From: Merdimmobilis hominis
GTDB taxonomy: Bacteria; Bacillota; Clostridia; Oscillospirales; Ruminococcaceae
Reading direction: 5' to 3' (one strand)
Length of the DNA stretch: 64,000 bases
Assembly (NCBI RefSeq): GCF_021109255.1
Contig: NZ_JAJODG010000003.1
A program made the position numbers and the translations under genes. Positions 8,010 to 15,606 of the stretch are shown here, in pieces. The notes under the pieces are model-generated. The model worked only from the letters and a program-made list of their open reading frames with translations. It searched no databases and was not told the origin of the DNA. Every line of letters begins with the position of its first letter. Within the stretch, counting starts at the first letter, position 1.

Positions 8010-8078
8010 ACGATGATCCTCCTTTTCCTCAAAAAAACAAAAAAAATACCCCGCCGTACCGTTCCATCGCCTTTTAAA
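8010..8078 (-). promoter_or_regulatory. poly-T stretch before tcdA
   Basis: On the minus strand this reads GGCGGGGTA, eight T, G, seven T, then the tcdA Shine-Dalgarno. The T-tracts might end the small RNA candidate at 8079-8201, leaving tcdA dependent on read-through or on a promoter not identified here. Confidence 0.3.
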
Positions 8079-8201
8079 ACCCGTCCGAAGACAGGTGGGT
8101 GAGCTCCCTCTGAGGTCATGCTCCCTTCGTCCGGCTGGGCCGGGAGGTCTGCAATCGGTCAGAGGAGAATGGCTCTCCCGAAAAGTAAGTGTTGGATTAT
8201 A
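8079..8201 (-). ncRNA. candidate structured RNA between DUF1292 gene and tcdA
   Basis: On the minus strand a perfect TATAAT (8196-8201) is followed by a nested long hairpin: 8172-8179 with 8097-8104 (one mismatch), 8159-8165 with 8107-8113 (perfect, CCTCTGA/TCAGAGG), and an inner CTCCC/GGGAG stem. A UUCG tetraloop hairpin (ACCTGTC-TTCG-GACGGGT) follows at 8096-8079 with a short T-run. The stacked helices with internal loops look like a real RNA, either a small RNA or a 3' UTR/leader element. No Rfam family was recognised with confidence. Confidence 0.35.
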
Positions 8202-8246
8202 AAGTGGCGACAGTATCGTATACAGCAGGGATTTTTTTCACAGGTA

Positions 8247-8543
8247 TTAGTCTTCGAATTCGAAGGTGTCTTTTAAGCGGTCCATAAAGATTTCAGCGAC
8301 TTTGTTGAACTCATCCTCGTCCTCAATGGGCTCCAGATAGCTGTCTTCTTCTTCCCCAGCGGCTTTGAGGATTACCAGCTCGCCCATGTCGTCCAGAAGT
8401 TCTTCGGATTCCTCAAATACCGGGACCATGGCCAGGTAGTGGCCATCTTCGAAATCCATAGCGTCCAGCACCTCGAAGGAATGCTCCACGCCTTCTTCAT
8501 CCACCAAAGTCAAAATGTCATTGCCAAACTCGTTCTGTTCCAT
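8247..8543 (-). CDS. DUF1292 family protein
   Basis: 98 residues, very acidic (many Glu/Asp), small and soluble, matching the DUF1292 (YrzB-like) pattern: a start with ILTLVDEEGVEHSFEVLD, then YLAMVPVFE and a DE-rich end. The function is unknown; in Firmicutes the family often lies near Holliday-junction resolvase-like or cell-division genes, but here it stands alone. The ATG with GGGGAGGATTT before it was preferred to one six codons upstream. Confidence 0.75.
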   Translation of the reverse strand: MEQNEFGNDILTLVDEEGVEHSFEVLDAMDFEDGHYLAMVPVFEESEELLDDMGELVILKAAGEEEDSYLEPIEDEDEFNKVAEIFMDRLKDTFEFED

Positions 8544-8799
8544 AAATCCTCCCCATTCCACGCTGGGCGGGAATGATGCTTGTTAATTCAGCGCCCCGGG
8601 TTGAGGGGCTGCTCTTTTCATATCTCAGTTTAATGCATCCGGGGAAGGTTGTCAAGAACTTGTTGCGGCAGGAATTTTTGAATAAAATTTATAATAAAAT
8701 GTGGAAAATAACTATTGACAAAAGCTAATGGATGGGGTATTATATAGATGAAATAAGGGATAGATGGAAATCTAGAACGCAGAGAGAGGAGTGGTTCCG
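8544..8799. other. upstream region with promoter, no gene
   Basis: AT-rich (8640-8760), with nothing coding. It holds the plus-strand promoter at 8715-8743. A GC-rich inverted patch, CAGCGCCCCGGGTTGAGGGGCTG near 8590-8612, might be a transcription stop for something on either strand. Confidence 0.5.
8715..8743 (+). promoter_or_regulatory. consensus sigma-A promoter
   Basis: TTGACA, exactly 17 bases, TATTAT. Predicted start near 8750. It reads into the stretch 8800-9280, which holds no intact gene. Confidence 0.75.
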
Positions 8800-9276
8800 A
8801 TGTACGAAGATACCCCAAAGCAGTCCCATATGGTCGGGGCCGCGCGGAACGCATAGATCGGTTGATTGTTGGGCCTGGAATATCCGCCCATGATGCAGTG
8901 GAATTTTTCTACAAGTACCGCTATACATGCTTCCCCAAAGCTTTTGCCGTATGCGTTGGAAACAGTTGAATCATCCAAAGTAAATATTTCAGGTGAGTCC
9001 AATGGAAGAATCAATTTCTGGTTCGAGTAAAATTTGATGCAAAGGTTGAGTCCAATGAAATAGCATCTGCCCTATTTATGTTCCTGCATTCTTAAGAAAA
9101 GGAATGAAGCAAACCGGTTGGTCGCCCCTCGAAAGTAGTAAAGAGGTAGGCCCGGGAAGCGTGCAATCTGAAAAAGGTGTGTTTCCCCGTGAATGGGAAA
9201 GAGACTTCAAATGATTTGGATTGTAGAAAGGCCTTTTTGTAGGATTGCCAAGGTGAAACATGAACAATATAAAGTA
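8800..9276 (+). pseudogene. possible decayed gene or untranslated RNA
   Basis: After the 8715 promoter, AGAGAGGAG precedes an ATG at 8800 that gives only 18 codons before TAG. In the same frame TGA follows soon, then a protein-like stretch (about 60 residues starting LLGLEYPPMMQWNF) ends near 9030. Another frame continues with KFDAKVESNEIASALFMFL. This looks like one gene broken by stops and a frameshift, but an antisense 80-residue frame (8772-9014) is also open, so the call is weak. A clean terminator closes the unit at 9310. No family recognised. Confidence 0.3.
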
Positions 9277-9310
9277 AAGGCTGCAATCAAGTTGGGTTGC
9301 AGCCTTTTTG
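9277..9310 (+). terminator. terminator of the 8.7-9.3 kb unit
   Basis: AAGGCTGCAA pairs with TTGCAGCCTT, 10 perfect pairs, followed by TTTTTG. It faces the plus strand and closes the otherwise gene-less transcription unit. Confidence 0.85.
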
Positions 9311-9346
9311 ATTTGCGCAAAATCCCTTTTCTTCCCCAAGGGATTG

Positions 9347-9355
9347 TGTTACAAT
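9347..9355 (+). promoter_or_regulatory. extended -10 promoter for the lipoprotein cyclophilin
   Basis: TG, one base, TACAAT, lying just after the previous terminator. It predicts a 170-nt leader before the TTG start at 9536. That leader is GC-rich and could fold, but no riboswitch was recognised. Confidence 0.5.
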
Positions 9356-9535
9356 GATTGCATGGCAGCTGGCCAATCTGGTTGTGCTGGGCGTGCTTCC
9401 AGCCTTGGGTTGGGCGGACAAGCTGGAAACGCCTCCAAAGGCGGCCAGGTTCCCGCACGAGGAATTTTGCCCTTTTTCTGGGGAAACATGGAAACTGCCG
9501 TCCCCGCAGGATATGAAACACCAAGAGGTGATCGA

Positions 9536-10261
9536 TTGAAGACATTGAAAATCTTTCTCCCGCTCCTGATAGCTGGCGTGCTTCTGCTGGGGTGCAGCCA
9601 AGAGAAGGGGAACGACCCGGCATTTATACCCCCATCGGTGGAGAACAACCAGACGGTGGATGTGGATAAAATCCATCTGTTTCAGCTGGAGGAACCCAAA
9701 TCCGGCGATACCATCGCCACCATTGAAACCACCCAAGGGGCCTTTGAAGTGGTCTTATACCCTCAGCGGGCCCCCAAGGCGGTGGAGAACTTCACTACCC
9801 ATGTGACCGAGGGCTACTACAACGGCCTGAAAATTTTCCAGGTGGTGAGGAACAACCGCATCCAGACCGGCGACCCCAACAACGACGGCACCGGGGGGGA
9901 CAGCATTTGGGGCGGCCCTTTTGAGGATGAATTCGGCTATGATCTGTGGCACTTTACTGGGGCGGTCTGTATGGTGTCCACCGGGGCGGACAGCAACCGG
10001 AGCCAGTTCTATGTGGTCTGTTCCGGCGAATTGCCCCAGAAGACCATCCGCCAGATGGAAGAGGCAAAATACCCGCAAAAGGTGATTGACGCCTATAAGG
10101 AAAAAGGCGGAGCCCCTTGGCATGACAGCAAGACCACCGTCTTCGGCCAGGTGGTCAGCGGGATGGATGTGGTGCAGAAAATCTGCAACCTCCCTCAGAC
10201 GGAGAACGTCCCCCAAGAGGATGTCATTGTCACCAACATCACACTGCGCACCGTGGAATAG
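9536..10261 (+). CDS. exported lipoprotein, cyclophilin-like, catalytic Arg missing
   Basis: 241 residues. TTG start chosen because AAGAGGTG lies five bases ahead and a signal peptide with lipobox (LLLGC) follows at once. After about 35 linker residues comes a cyclophilin domain. The usual FHRVI.xFMIQGGD reads FQVVRNNRIQTGD here, so the catalytic Arg is Val, and GSQFFIV reads RSQFYVV. It may have lost prolyl isomerase activity and kept a binding role. The next gene is a normal cyclophilin 76 bases downstream, suggesting duplication. Confidence 0.8.
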   Translation: MKTLKIFLPLLIAGVLLLGCSQEKGNDPAFIPPSVENNQTVDVDKIHLFQLEEPKSGDTIATIETTQGAFEVVLYPQRAPKAVENFTTHVTEGYYNGLKIFQVVRNNRIQTGDPNNDGTGGDSIWGGPFEDEFGYDLWHFTGAVCMVSTGADSNRSQFYVVCSGELPQKTIRQMEEAKYPQKVIDAYKEKGGAPWHDSKTTVFGQVVSGMDVVQKICNLPQTENVPQEDVIVTNITLRTVE

Positions 10262-10337
10262 CCCGACCGGCCGCCGGAGCGGAAGCTCCCGGCCTTGTGG
10301 ATAGAAGACTTTATTTGATGTGAGAGGAAGATTACCA

Positions 10338-10925
10338 TTGATCCAGTTTGAATCGCCCAAAAAGGGCACTCCGATTGTCACCCTGAAGACCTCCCTGGGG
10401 GAGATTGAGCTGATGTTTTTCCCCCAGCAGGCCCCTAAAACCTGTGAAAACTTTTTGACCCATGTGAAAGAGGGCTACTACAATGGTCTGAAATTCCACC
10501 GTGTCATCCCGGATTTTATGATCCAGGGCGGTGACCCCACCGGCACTGGCCGCGGCGGACAGAGCATCTGGGGCCGCCCCTTTCCCGACGAGTTCTCCAT
10601 GGATCTGTGGAATTTCCGCGGGGCCCTTTCCATGGCCAACAGCGGGCCCAACACCAACGGCAGCCAATTTTTTATCGTCCAGGTGCCGGTGGTCAGCGAG
10701 GACCTGCTGGGCCAGATGAAGCGGGCTGGTTTCCCGGAGGAGGTCATCGCCCAATATGAGCAGGTGGGCGGCACCCCGTGGCTGGACCGCAAGCACTCGG
10801 TGTTCGGTCAGGTGATCCGGGGCATGGATGTGGTGGATGCCATCGCCAATGTGGATACCGACGGCGGCAACATGCCCTTGGAGGATGTCAAAATCCTGGA
10901 AGCAGTCTATTCAGAAGCGGAATAG
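10338..10925 (+). CDS. peptidyl-prolyl cis-trans isomerase (cyclophilin)
   Basis: 195 residues, no signal peptide, so cytoplasmic. It carries the complete active site: FHRVIPDFMIQGGD with the catalytic Arg, NTNGSQFFIV and a late HSVFGQVIRGMDVV. Start set at TTG (10338) behind AGAGGAA; a GTG at 10320 is the alternative. It has a roughly 25-residue insertion (EEVIAQYEQVGGTPWLDRK) shared with the upstream lipoprotein copy, which shows that the two are paralogues. Probably co-transcribed. Confidence 0.88.
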   Translation: MIQFESPKKGTPIVTLKTSLGEIELMFFPQQAPKTCENFLTHVKEGYYNGLKFHRVIPDFMIQGGDPTGTGRGGQSIWGRPFPDEFSMDLWNFRGALSMANSGPNTNGSQFFIVQVPVVSEDLLGQMKRAGFPEEVIAQYEQVGGTPWLDRKHSVFGQVIRGMDVVDAIANVDTDGGNMPLEDVKILEAVYSEAE

Positions 10926-10930
10926 TTTTT

Positions 10931-10960
10931 TGGCGGGAGGGCGGCAGCTCTCCCGCCTTT
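10931..10960 (+). terminator. terminator after the cyclophilin pair
   Basis: GGCGGGAG pairs with CTCCCGCC, followed by TTT. The T-tract is short. Confidence 0.6.
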
Positions 10961-11055
10961 GCTTGCTGAATTTTTAGAGGGGGAAACTCCCGCCGCGCAT
11001 GAATCCCGCCCTCCCGGTCAAAGCTAAGGAAAAAGTGTAGAGAGGCGGTGAGGGT

Positions 11056-11934
11056 GTGGCACCTTCCAAAAAGCCCAGCCGGTGGGCCTACTTTGTTTCG
11101 TCGTTTACCTTGACCTTTCTGGTGCTGGGAGCTTTTACCGGCGTTATGGTGATCTATCTATTCACTGGAAACCCCGGTGAGGAGACTGCCCCAGAACAGG
11201 TGGGGGCTTCGGTTTATATTCCCCGGGAATCAGATGATCTGACGGTGTTTTCGGTGGTGGAGGCCGACCAGGACATTTTCCTGTTGGTGCATTACAATCC
11301 CACCCGGGGCAAAATTCCCATCCTCTCCCTGCCGCCCCAGCTTCTGGTGGAGGAACCCCCCTCTCCCAAGACGCTGCAGGAGGTGTATGAGGCCGGTGGG
11401 GTCGCAGCCACCCGCACGGCATTGGAGCGGCTGTTTGGGGTATCCATCGACCGCCATATGGTCATGGACCAGCAGGGCTTCCTGGCGATTGCCGGGGCGT
11501 TCGGCCCGGTGGAGTACACCTTGGGGGAGGAGCTGTCCCTCTCCCCGGATGCGGGCGGCGTGGTGCTGCGTGCGGGCCGGCAGCGGCTGGATGGCTCCGC
11601 CCTCCTGCGGTTGATGGAGTACCAGGGGTATGACGGCGGGGAGCCCAGCCGGATAAAGGCCATCGCTGAATTGGCCGCAGCTGCGGTCAATCAGAAATTG
11701 GGACTGGTCAGCGGGGCCCAGGGGGAGGACTTGTTCCGCAAGGCGGTCAACCAGATGAAGACCGACCTCTCCTTTGTGGATTTTGATGCCCGCCTCTCTT
11801 CCGCCCGGATGATGGCGGAGCTAAAGGCATCCCCCGCCCAGGTGATTCCCACCGAGGGCCGGTACAACCAATCCCAGGATATGTTCGCCTTGAGCGAAGT
11901 GACCAAGAACATGGTAAAGGACCAGTTCCGGTAA
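11056..11934 (+). CDS. membrane-anchored LytR-CpsA-Psr-like protein
   Basis: 292 residues. One membrane helix (about 14-35) precedes an extracellular domain. The order of elements (TVFSVVEADQDIFLLVHYNP, later LSLPPQLLV, a region with Arg/Asp near GVSIDRHMVMDQQGF and a final RIKAIAEL) resembles the LCP fold that attaches polymers to peptidoglycan, but the usual nRSDT-type motif is weak. GTG start behind GGTGAGG. Could be a degenerate LCP protein; substrate unknown. Confidence 0.5.
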   Translation: MAPSKKPSRWAYFVSSFTLTFLVLGAFTGVMVIYLFTGNPGEETAPEQVGASVYIPRESDDLTVFSVVEADQDIFLLVHYNPTRGKIPILSLPPQLLVEEPPSPKTLQEVYEAGGVAATRTALERLFGVSIDRHMVMDQQGFLAIAGAFGPVEYTLGEELSLSPDAGGVVLRAGRQRLDGSALLRLMEYQGYDGGEPSRIKAIAELAAAAVNQKLGLVSGAQGEDLFRKAVNQMKTDLSFVDFDARLSSARMMAELKASPAQVIPTEGRYNQSQDMFALSEVTKNMVKDQFR

Positions 11935-11966
11935 GGGGCCTTGTTTGACCCTGTTTTCACCCTTTC

Positions 11967-12010
11967 AATCCCGATACCGCAAAAAACAGCGGTATCGGGA
12001 TTGCTTTTTT
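11967..12010 (+). terminator. terminator of the LCP-like gene
   Basis: ATCCCGATACCGC / GCGGTATCGGGAT, 13 base pairs, then a run of seven T. Confidence 0.9.
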
Positions 12011-12050
12011 TGAGGATTTTCAAAAGCGGCTGCATCCTCAAGACGGATAT

Positions 12051-12079
12051 TTGACTTTCGGGGAAATTCCCGGTATCAT
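12051..12079 (+). promoter_or_regulatory. sigma-A promoter for the M24 peptidase
   Basis: TTGACT, 17 bases, TATCAT, about 50 bases before the gene. Confidence 0.7.
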
Positions 12080-12130
12080 GGTCACAATGGAATGCTTGAA
12101 TAAAATTCGCAGAATGAAAGGAGATATTTT

Positions 12131-13219
12131 ATGGAACTCTATCAAAAACGGTGGCAGAAAGCCCGGGAACTGATGGCCCAAAAAGGGATTGACGCCCTGC
12201 TGGTTACCCCTTCCACCGACCTTGCCTACATGACCGGCCACACTGGCCAGTCGATGGAGCGGATTGTCTGCTTTGCCTTGACTCAGGAGCGGGTATTCTT
12301 CCTGATGCCCTCTTTTGAGATGGACAACCTGAGCGAGGGGCTGCGCCAGTCGGTGGAGTGTATCGGCTGGAAAGACGGGGAGGACCCCCTTGCCATGCTG
12401 GCGGCTCTGCCGGGTATTAAAGGCCGGATCGCCGTGGGCCAGCGGATGTACGGCATCTGGCTGCTGGGCCTTCAGGAGCGCATCCCAGGGGCTCAATGGG
12501 TCAACGGGGATGTGATCCTCTCCACCCTGCGCCGGGTCAAGGATGCCCAGGAGCTGGAATACATGTTCCGGGCCCAGCACATGGCAGAAGCCGCGCTGGA
12601 GAAACTCTATGCCATCGGCCTGGAGGGCAAGACCGAACGGGAGGTGGCAAGCCTCCTCAGTGAACTGCGGCTGGCCGAAGGGTTGGAGTCAGTTCGGTCG
12701 GGCATTGTGGCATGCAGCGAGAACGCCGCCGCACCCCACCATGTCAACGGGGACCGGGTCATCTGCAAAGGGGATTCGGTGATGATGGACTTCGGGGGGC
12801 TGTACAAAGGCTACAGCGCCGACATGACCCGCACCTGTGTGGTGGGGAAAGCCCCCGAAGGGTTTGAGGAGATTTACGCCATCGTGCTCAAGGCCCATCT
12901 TGCGGTGGCTAAGGCCATCCGGCCCGGCGTGCCCGCCGAAGAGATTGACCGCACCGCCCGCAGGATCATCACCGACGCCGGTTATGGCGCGTATTTCACC
13001 CACCGGGTGGGCCATGGCATCGGGCTGGACGTCCACGAGGACCCCTACATGGTGGAGGGGAACAAAGAGCTGTTGGTGCCGGGCAACGTCTTCTCCGACG
13101 AGCCGGGCATCTACCTGCCCGGGCGGTTCGGCATCCGCATCGAAAACCTGATGGTGGTCACCGAGACCGGCTCCAAGGCCCTCAACGAGATGGGGCTGGA
13201 GCTGCGGGTGGTGGGTTAA
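12131..13219 (+). CDS. M24 family aminopeptidase (Xaa-Pro dipeptidase type)
   Basis: 362 residues, cytoplasmic, with the creatinase N-terminal domain (about 1-125) and the pita-bread catalytic domain. Metal ligands can be read: Asp in MMDFGGLYKGYSADMT (two Asp), His in HRVGHGIGLDVHEDP, Glu in SDEPGIY and Glu in RIENLMVV. It releases N-terminal residues before proline or splits Xaa-Pro dipeptides with two Mn/Co ions. AAAGGAGATATTTT precedes the ATG. Stands alone with its own promoter and a terminator shared with upp. Confidence 0.9.
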   Translation: MELYQKRWQKARELMAQKGIDALLVTPSTDLAYMTGHTGQSMERIVCFALTQERVFFLMPSFEMDNLSEGLRQSVECIGWKDGEDPLAMLAALPGIKGRIAVGQRMYGIWLLGLQERIPGAQWVNGDVILSTLRRVKDAQELEYMFRAQHMAEAALEKLYAIGLEGKTEREVASLLSELRLAEGLESVRSGIVACSENAAAPHHVNGDRVICKGDSVMMDFGGLYKGYSADMTRTCVVGKAPEGFEEIYAIVLKAHLAVAKAIRPGVPAEEIDRTARRIITDAGYGAYFTHRVGHGIGLDVHEDPYMVEGNKELLVPGNVFSDEPGIYLPGRFGIRIENLMVVTETGSKALNEMGLELRVVG

Positions 13220-13244
13220 CCAAATTTCCCCCGTTGCATATACA

Positions 13245-13290
13245 CAAAAAACGATCCCCCTTCTTTGCAAAGAAGGGGGATCGTTTTTAT
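13245..13290. terminator. bidirectional terminator between M24 peptidase and upp
   Basis: AAAAACGATCCCCCTTCTTT and its exact complement make a 20-bp stem with A- and T-tracts at the ends, serving both converging genes. Confidence 0.92.
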
Positions 13291-13298
13291 CAGACAGA

Positions 13299-13931
13299 TT
13301 ATTTGGTGCCGAAGATCCGGTCGCCGGCATCGCCCAGCCCGGGAAGGATGTATTTGTTCTCATCCAGTTTTTCATCCAGGGCGGCGCAATAGACCTGTAC
13401 ATCGGGGTGGGCGGTAGTCAAGGCGTCCAGCCCTTCAGGGGCGGCGATGATGCACATGAACTTGATGTTCTGCACCCCTTCTTTTTTCAGCAGGTTGATG
13501 GCTTCTACTGCGGAACCGCCGGTGGCCAGCATGGGGTCCAGCACGATGACGTGGCGGCTGGCGATGTCCTTGGGCAGTTTGCAGTAGTAGTCCACCGGTT
13601 TGTGGGATTCAGGATCCCGGTAGATGCCGATGTGGCCCACCTTGGCAGCGGGGATCATCTCCAGCACGCCGTCCACCATGCCAAGGCCCGCCCGCAGGAT
13701 GGGCACAAAGGCCAGTTTGCGGCCAGAGATCACGTTGGACTTGGTCATGGTCATGGGGGTCTCAATCTCCACCTCTTTCAAAGGCAGGTCGCGGGTGGCC
13801 TCATAGCACATCAGCATGGAGACTTCGGCGATCATCTCCCGGAACTCCTTGGAGCCGGTGCGCTTGTCCCGCAGCAGGGTCAGCTTGTGCTGGATCAGGG
13901 GGTGATCCATAATCAACGGTTTGTTTGCCAT
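13299..13931 (-). CDS. upp: uracil phosphoribosyltransferase
   Basis: 210 residues, the standard length. The PRPP-binding loop reads IVLDPMLATGGSA, the uracil-binding end is YILPGLGDAGDRIFGTK, and the flexible loop region RAGLGMVDG is intact. Salvages uracil to UMP. ATG behind AGAGGAG chosen; an eight-codon longer TTG start has no Shine-Dalgarno. The rpiB-tsaB-tsaE genes lie just upstream on the same strand, so it may be the last gene of that operon. Confidence 0.95.
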   Translation of the reverse strand: MANKPLIMDHPLIQHKLTLLRDKRTGSKEFREMIAEVSMLMCYEATRDLPLKEVEIETPMTMTKSNVISGRKLAFVPILRAGLGMVDGVLEMIPAAKVGHIGIYRDPESHKPVDYYCKLPKDIASRHVIVLDPMLATGGSAVEAINLLKKEGVQNIKFMCIIAAPEGLDALTTAHPDVQVYCAALDEKLDENKYILPGLGDAGDRIFGTK

Positions 13932-13973
13932 AGCAAAAACTCCTCTCAAAATCAATGGAATAGGGGATGCCGC

Positions 13974-14420
13974 TTATTGGGCCGCTTCGATGGCGGTAAT
14001 TTTGTCGATCCGGCGCTGATGGCGTCCGCCTTCAAATTCCGTATGGAGGAACACCTCCACCAGTTCGGTGGCCAGGCCGGGGCCCACCACCCGTCCGCCC
14101 ATGCACAGCACATTGGCGTCGTTGTGAAGGCGGGTGTATTTGGCGCTGAAGTAATCGGAGCAGCAGGCAGCCCGGATGCCCTTGACCTTGTTGGCGGCCA
14201 TGGAGATGCCGATGCCGGTGCCGCAGATGAGGATGCCCCGGTCGCACCGGCCGGAGACGATGGCCTGGCAGGCCGCGTTTGCAATATCGGGATAATCGCA
14301 GGATTCCCCGGTCAGGGTGCCAAAATCCTCATAGGCGATCTGTTTGGAGTCCAGGTACTTTTTGATTTCTTCCTTGAGGGCGTAGCCGCCGTGGTCGCTG
14401 CCGATGGCCAGCATATACAT
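13974..14420 (-). CDS. rpiB: ribose-5-phosphate isomerase B
   Basis: 148 residues. GSDHGGYALKEEI near the start, active-site Cys in ILICGTGIGISMAANK, and the conserved NDANVLCMGGRVVG near 100-113 identify RpiB. It interconverts ribose-5-P and ribulose-5-P in the non-oxidative pentose phosphate path. The ATG shares one base with the stop of tsaB (TGATG), so the two are translationally coupled; another in-frame ATG lies two codons later. Confidence 0.93.
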   Translation of the reverse strand: MYMLAIGSDHGGYALKEEIKKYLDSKQIAYEDFGTLTGESCDYPDIANAACQAIVSGRCDRGILICGTGIGISMAANKVKGIRAACCSDYFSAKYTRLHNDANVLCMGGRVVGPGLATELVEVFLHTEFEGGRHQRRIDKITAIEAAQ

Positions 14421-15130
14421 CAACCTTTCTGATTTTGTTTGCGCAGGAGCTCCCGCTCCGCCTGGGGCAGGCGCAGATAAGCTGGGGCCAACTCCGCCGC
14501 CGGGACAGCTGCTTCCAGGTCCTCTAGGGCCGCTTGGGCCACGCTGGACGCTTTTTGGAACAGAAGGGAGGGCGGAGCCAGGACGATATTCGGGCAGGAG
14601 CCGATACATTCATTATAGCACAGCTTGGCCCCGTCGCCAACTAAAAATACCCGTTTGGAAAGGCGGGAAAGACGGTTTTCCAACTGGGTGAGGGGAATGG
14701 CGGAGTCCTCTTCCACCTGGACGGGGCGGCCGCCCACCATCTCAAAGAGGGCGGTGTACACCTGCTGGCAGCGGGCATCCATGACAGGGCAGACATAGCC
14801 GTCAAACCCCAGAAGGTTGTAGGCCATCCCCTTGAGGGTGGAAACCGGGATGCAGGGCTTCCCAAGGGCGTGGGCCATGCCCTTGACTGCGGCGATGCCG
14901 ATGCGAAGGCCGGTGAAGGAGCCAGGCCCGGTGGAGACGGCAAACAAATCCACCTGGGAAAGGGAGGTCTGGGTGGCCTTCAGCAGGTCCTCCACCATGG
15001 GCATGGCCGTCTGGCTGTGGGTGAGTTTGGCGTTGATGAAGAATTCCCCCAGCAGCCGCTCGTCCTCCCAAAGGGCGGCGGAGGCGGCCAGGGAGGAGGT
15101 GTCAAGCGAGAGCAGCTTCAAGGCGCTCAT
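14420..15130 (-). CDS. tsaB: tRNA threonylcarbamoyladenosine biosynthesis protein TsaB
   Basis: 236 residues, an inactive paralogue of TsaD that serves as its partner. Typical start LLSLDTSSLAASAAL, TGPGSFTGLRIG at about 68-79 and VMDARCQQVYTALF. It overlaps tsaE by 29 bases and rpiB by one. With tsaD at the left end of the window and tcdA at 7.3 kb, it belongs to the t6A/ct6A tRNA modification pathway. Confidence 0.92.
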   Translation of the reverse strand: MSALKLLSLDTSSLAASAALWEDERLLGEFFINAKLTHSQTAMPMVEDLLKATQTSLSQVDLFAVSTGPGSFTGLRIGIAAVKGMAHALGKPCIPVSTLKGMAYNLLGFDGYVCPVMDARCQQVYTALFEMVGGRPVQVEEDSAIPLTQLENRLSRLSKRVFLVGDGAKLCYNECIGSCPNIVLAPPSLLFQKASSVAQAALEDLEAAVPAAELAPAYLRLPQAERELLRKQNQKG

Positions 15131-15545
15131 CCCCCTTTATGGTGATTTTTCGGGTGGTGTCGTCCACCCGTTCCAAGGATACTTGGATGCAGCCTTCGGG
15201 CAGGGCCCCGGCGATGTTTTCGCTCCACTCGATGGCCAGGATGCCGCCGTAATCCAGGTAATCAAAGAACCCGGTGGAGTACAAGTCGGAGAAGCTCTCC
15301 ACCCGGAACATGTCGAAGTGATAGAGGGTGGCATTCTCCCCCCGGTATTCGTTGACTAGGGAGAAAGTGGGGCTGGAGACGTCGGCGGCGATGCCAAGGC
15401 CCCTGCAAAGGCCCCGGGTAAAGGCAGTTTTGCCCATCCCCATGCCGCCTTCATAGGCGATGATATCCCCAGGGGAAAGAAGCGCCGCCAGCTTCCCGGC
15501 CAGTTCTTCGGTCTCCTGGGGGCTGTGGGTGATAAAGGTTTTCAT
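15102..15545 (-). CDS. tsaE: tRNA threonylcarbamoyladenosine biosynthesis ATPase TsaE
   Basis: 147 residues. The P-loop GGMGMGKTAFTRGL, SSPTFSLVNEY and YLDYGGILAIEW (Walker B-like) are characteristic. TsaE is the ATPase that lets TsaB-TsaD work through repeated cycles. First gene of tsaE-tsaB-rpiB-(upp). A Shine-Dalgarno (AAAGGAGCGCTTCC) precedes the ATG. Confidence 0.93.
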   Translation of the reverse strand: MKTFITHSPQETEELAGKLAALLSPGDIIAYEGGMGMGKTAFTRGLCRGLGIAADVSSPTFSLVNEYRGENATLYHFDMFRVESFSDLYSTGFFDYLDYGGILAIEWSENIAGALPEGCIQVSLERVDDTTRKITIKGDERLEAALA

Positions 15546-15606
15546 AGCGGAAGCGCTCCTTTCAGGCCGCCAGGGCTCTGCCCAGCGGCAGTTGCAATTG
15601 GTTCGG

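Noticed and set aside
8079..8180. Ribosomal L10 leader on the plus strand
   Set aside because: CCGAAGACAG and an ATGGCTCTCC start after it look similar, but the second conserved half does not fit, the ribosome site touches the ATG, and no rplJ follows.
8079..8200. Glycine riboswitch on the minus strand
   Set aside because: GGGAGAGC and CGAAGGGAGCA are reminiscent of it, but the downstream conserved blocks are absent and the pairing found differs.
8772..9014. 80-codon minus-strand frame in the 8.7-9.3 kb unit
   Set aside because: Open but without Shine-Dalgarno or recognisable motif; promoter and terminator point to the opposite strand. Kept only as a caveat.
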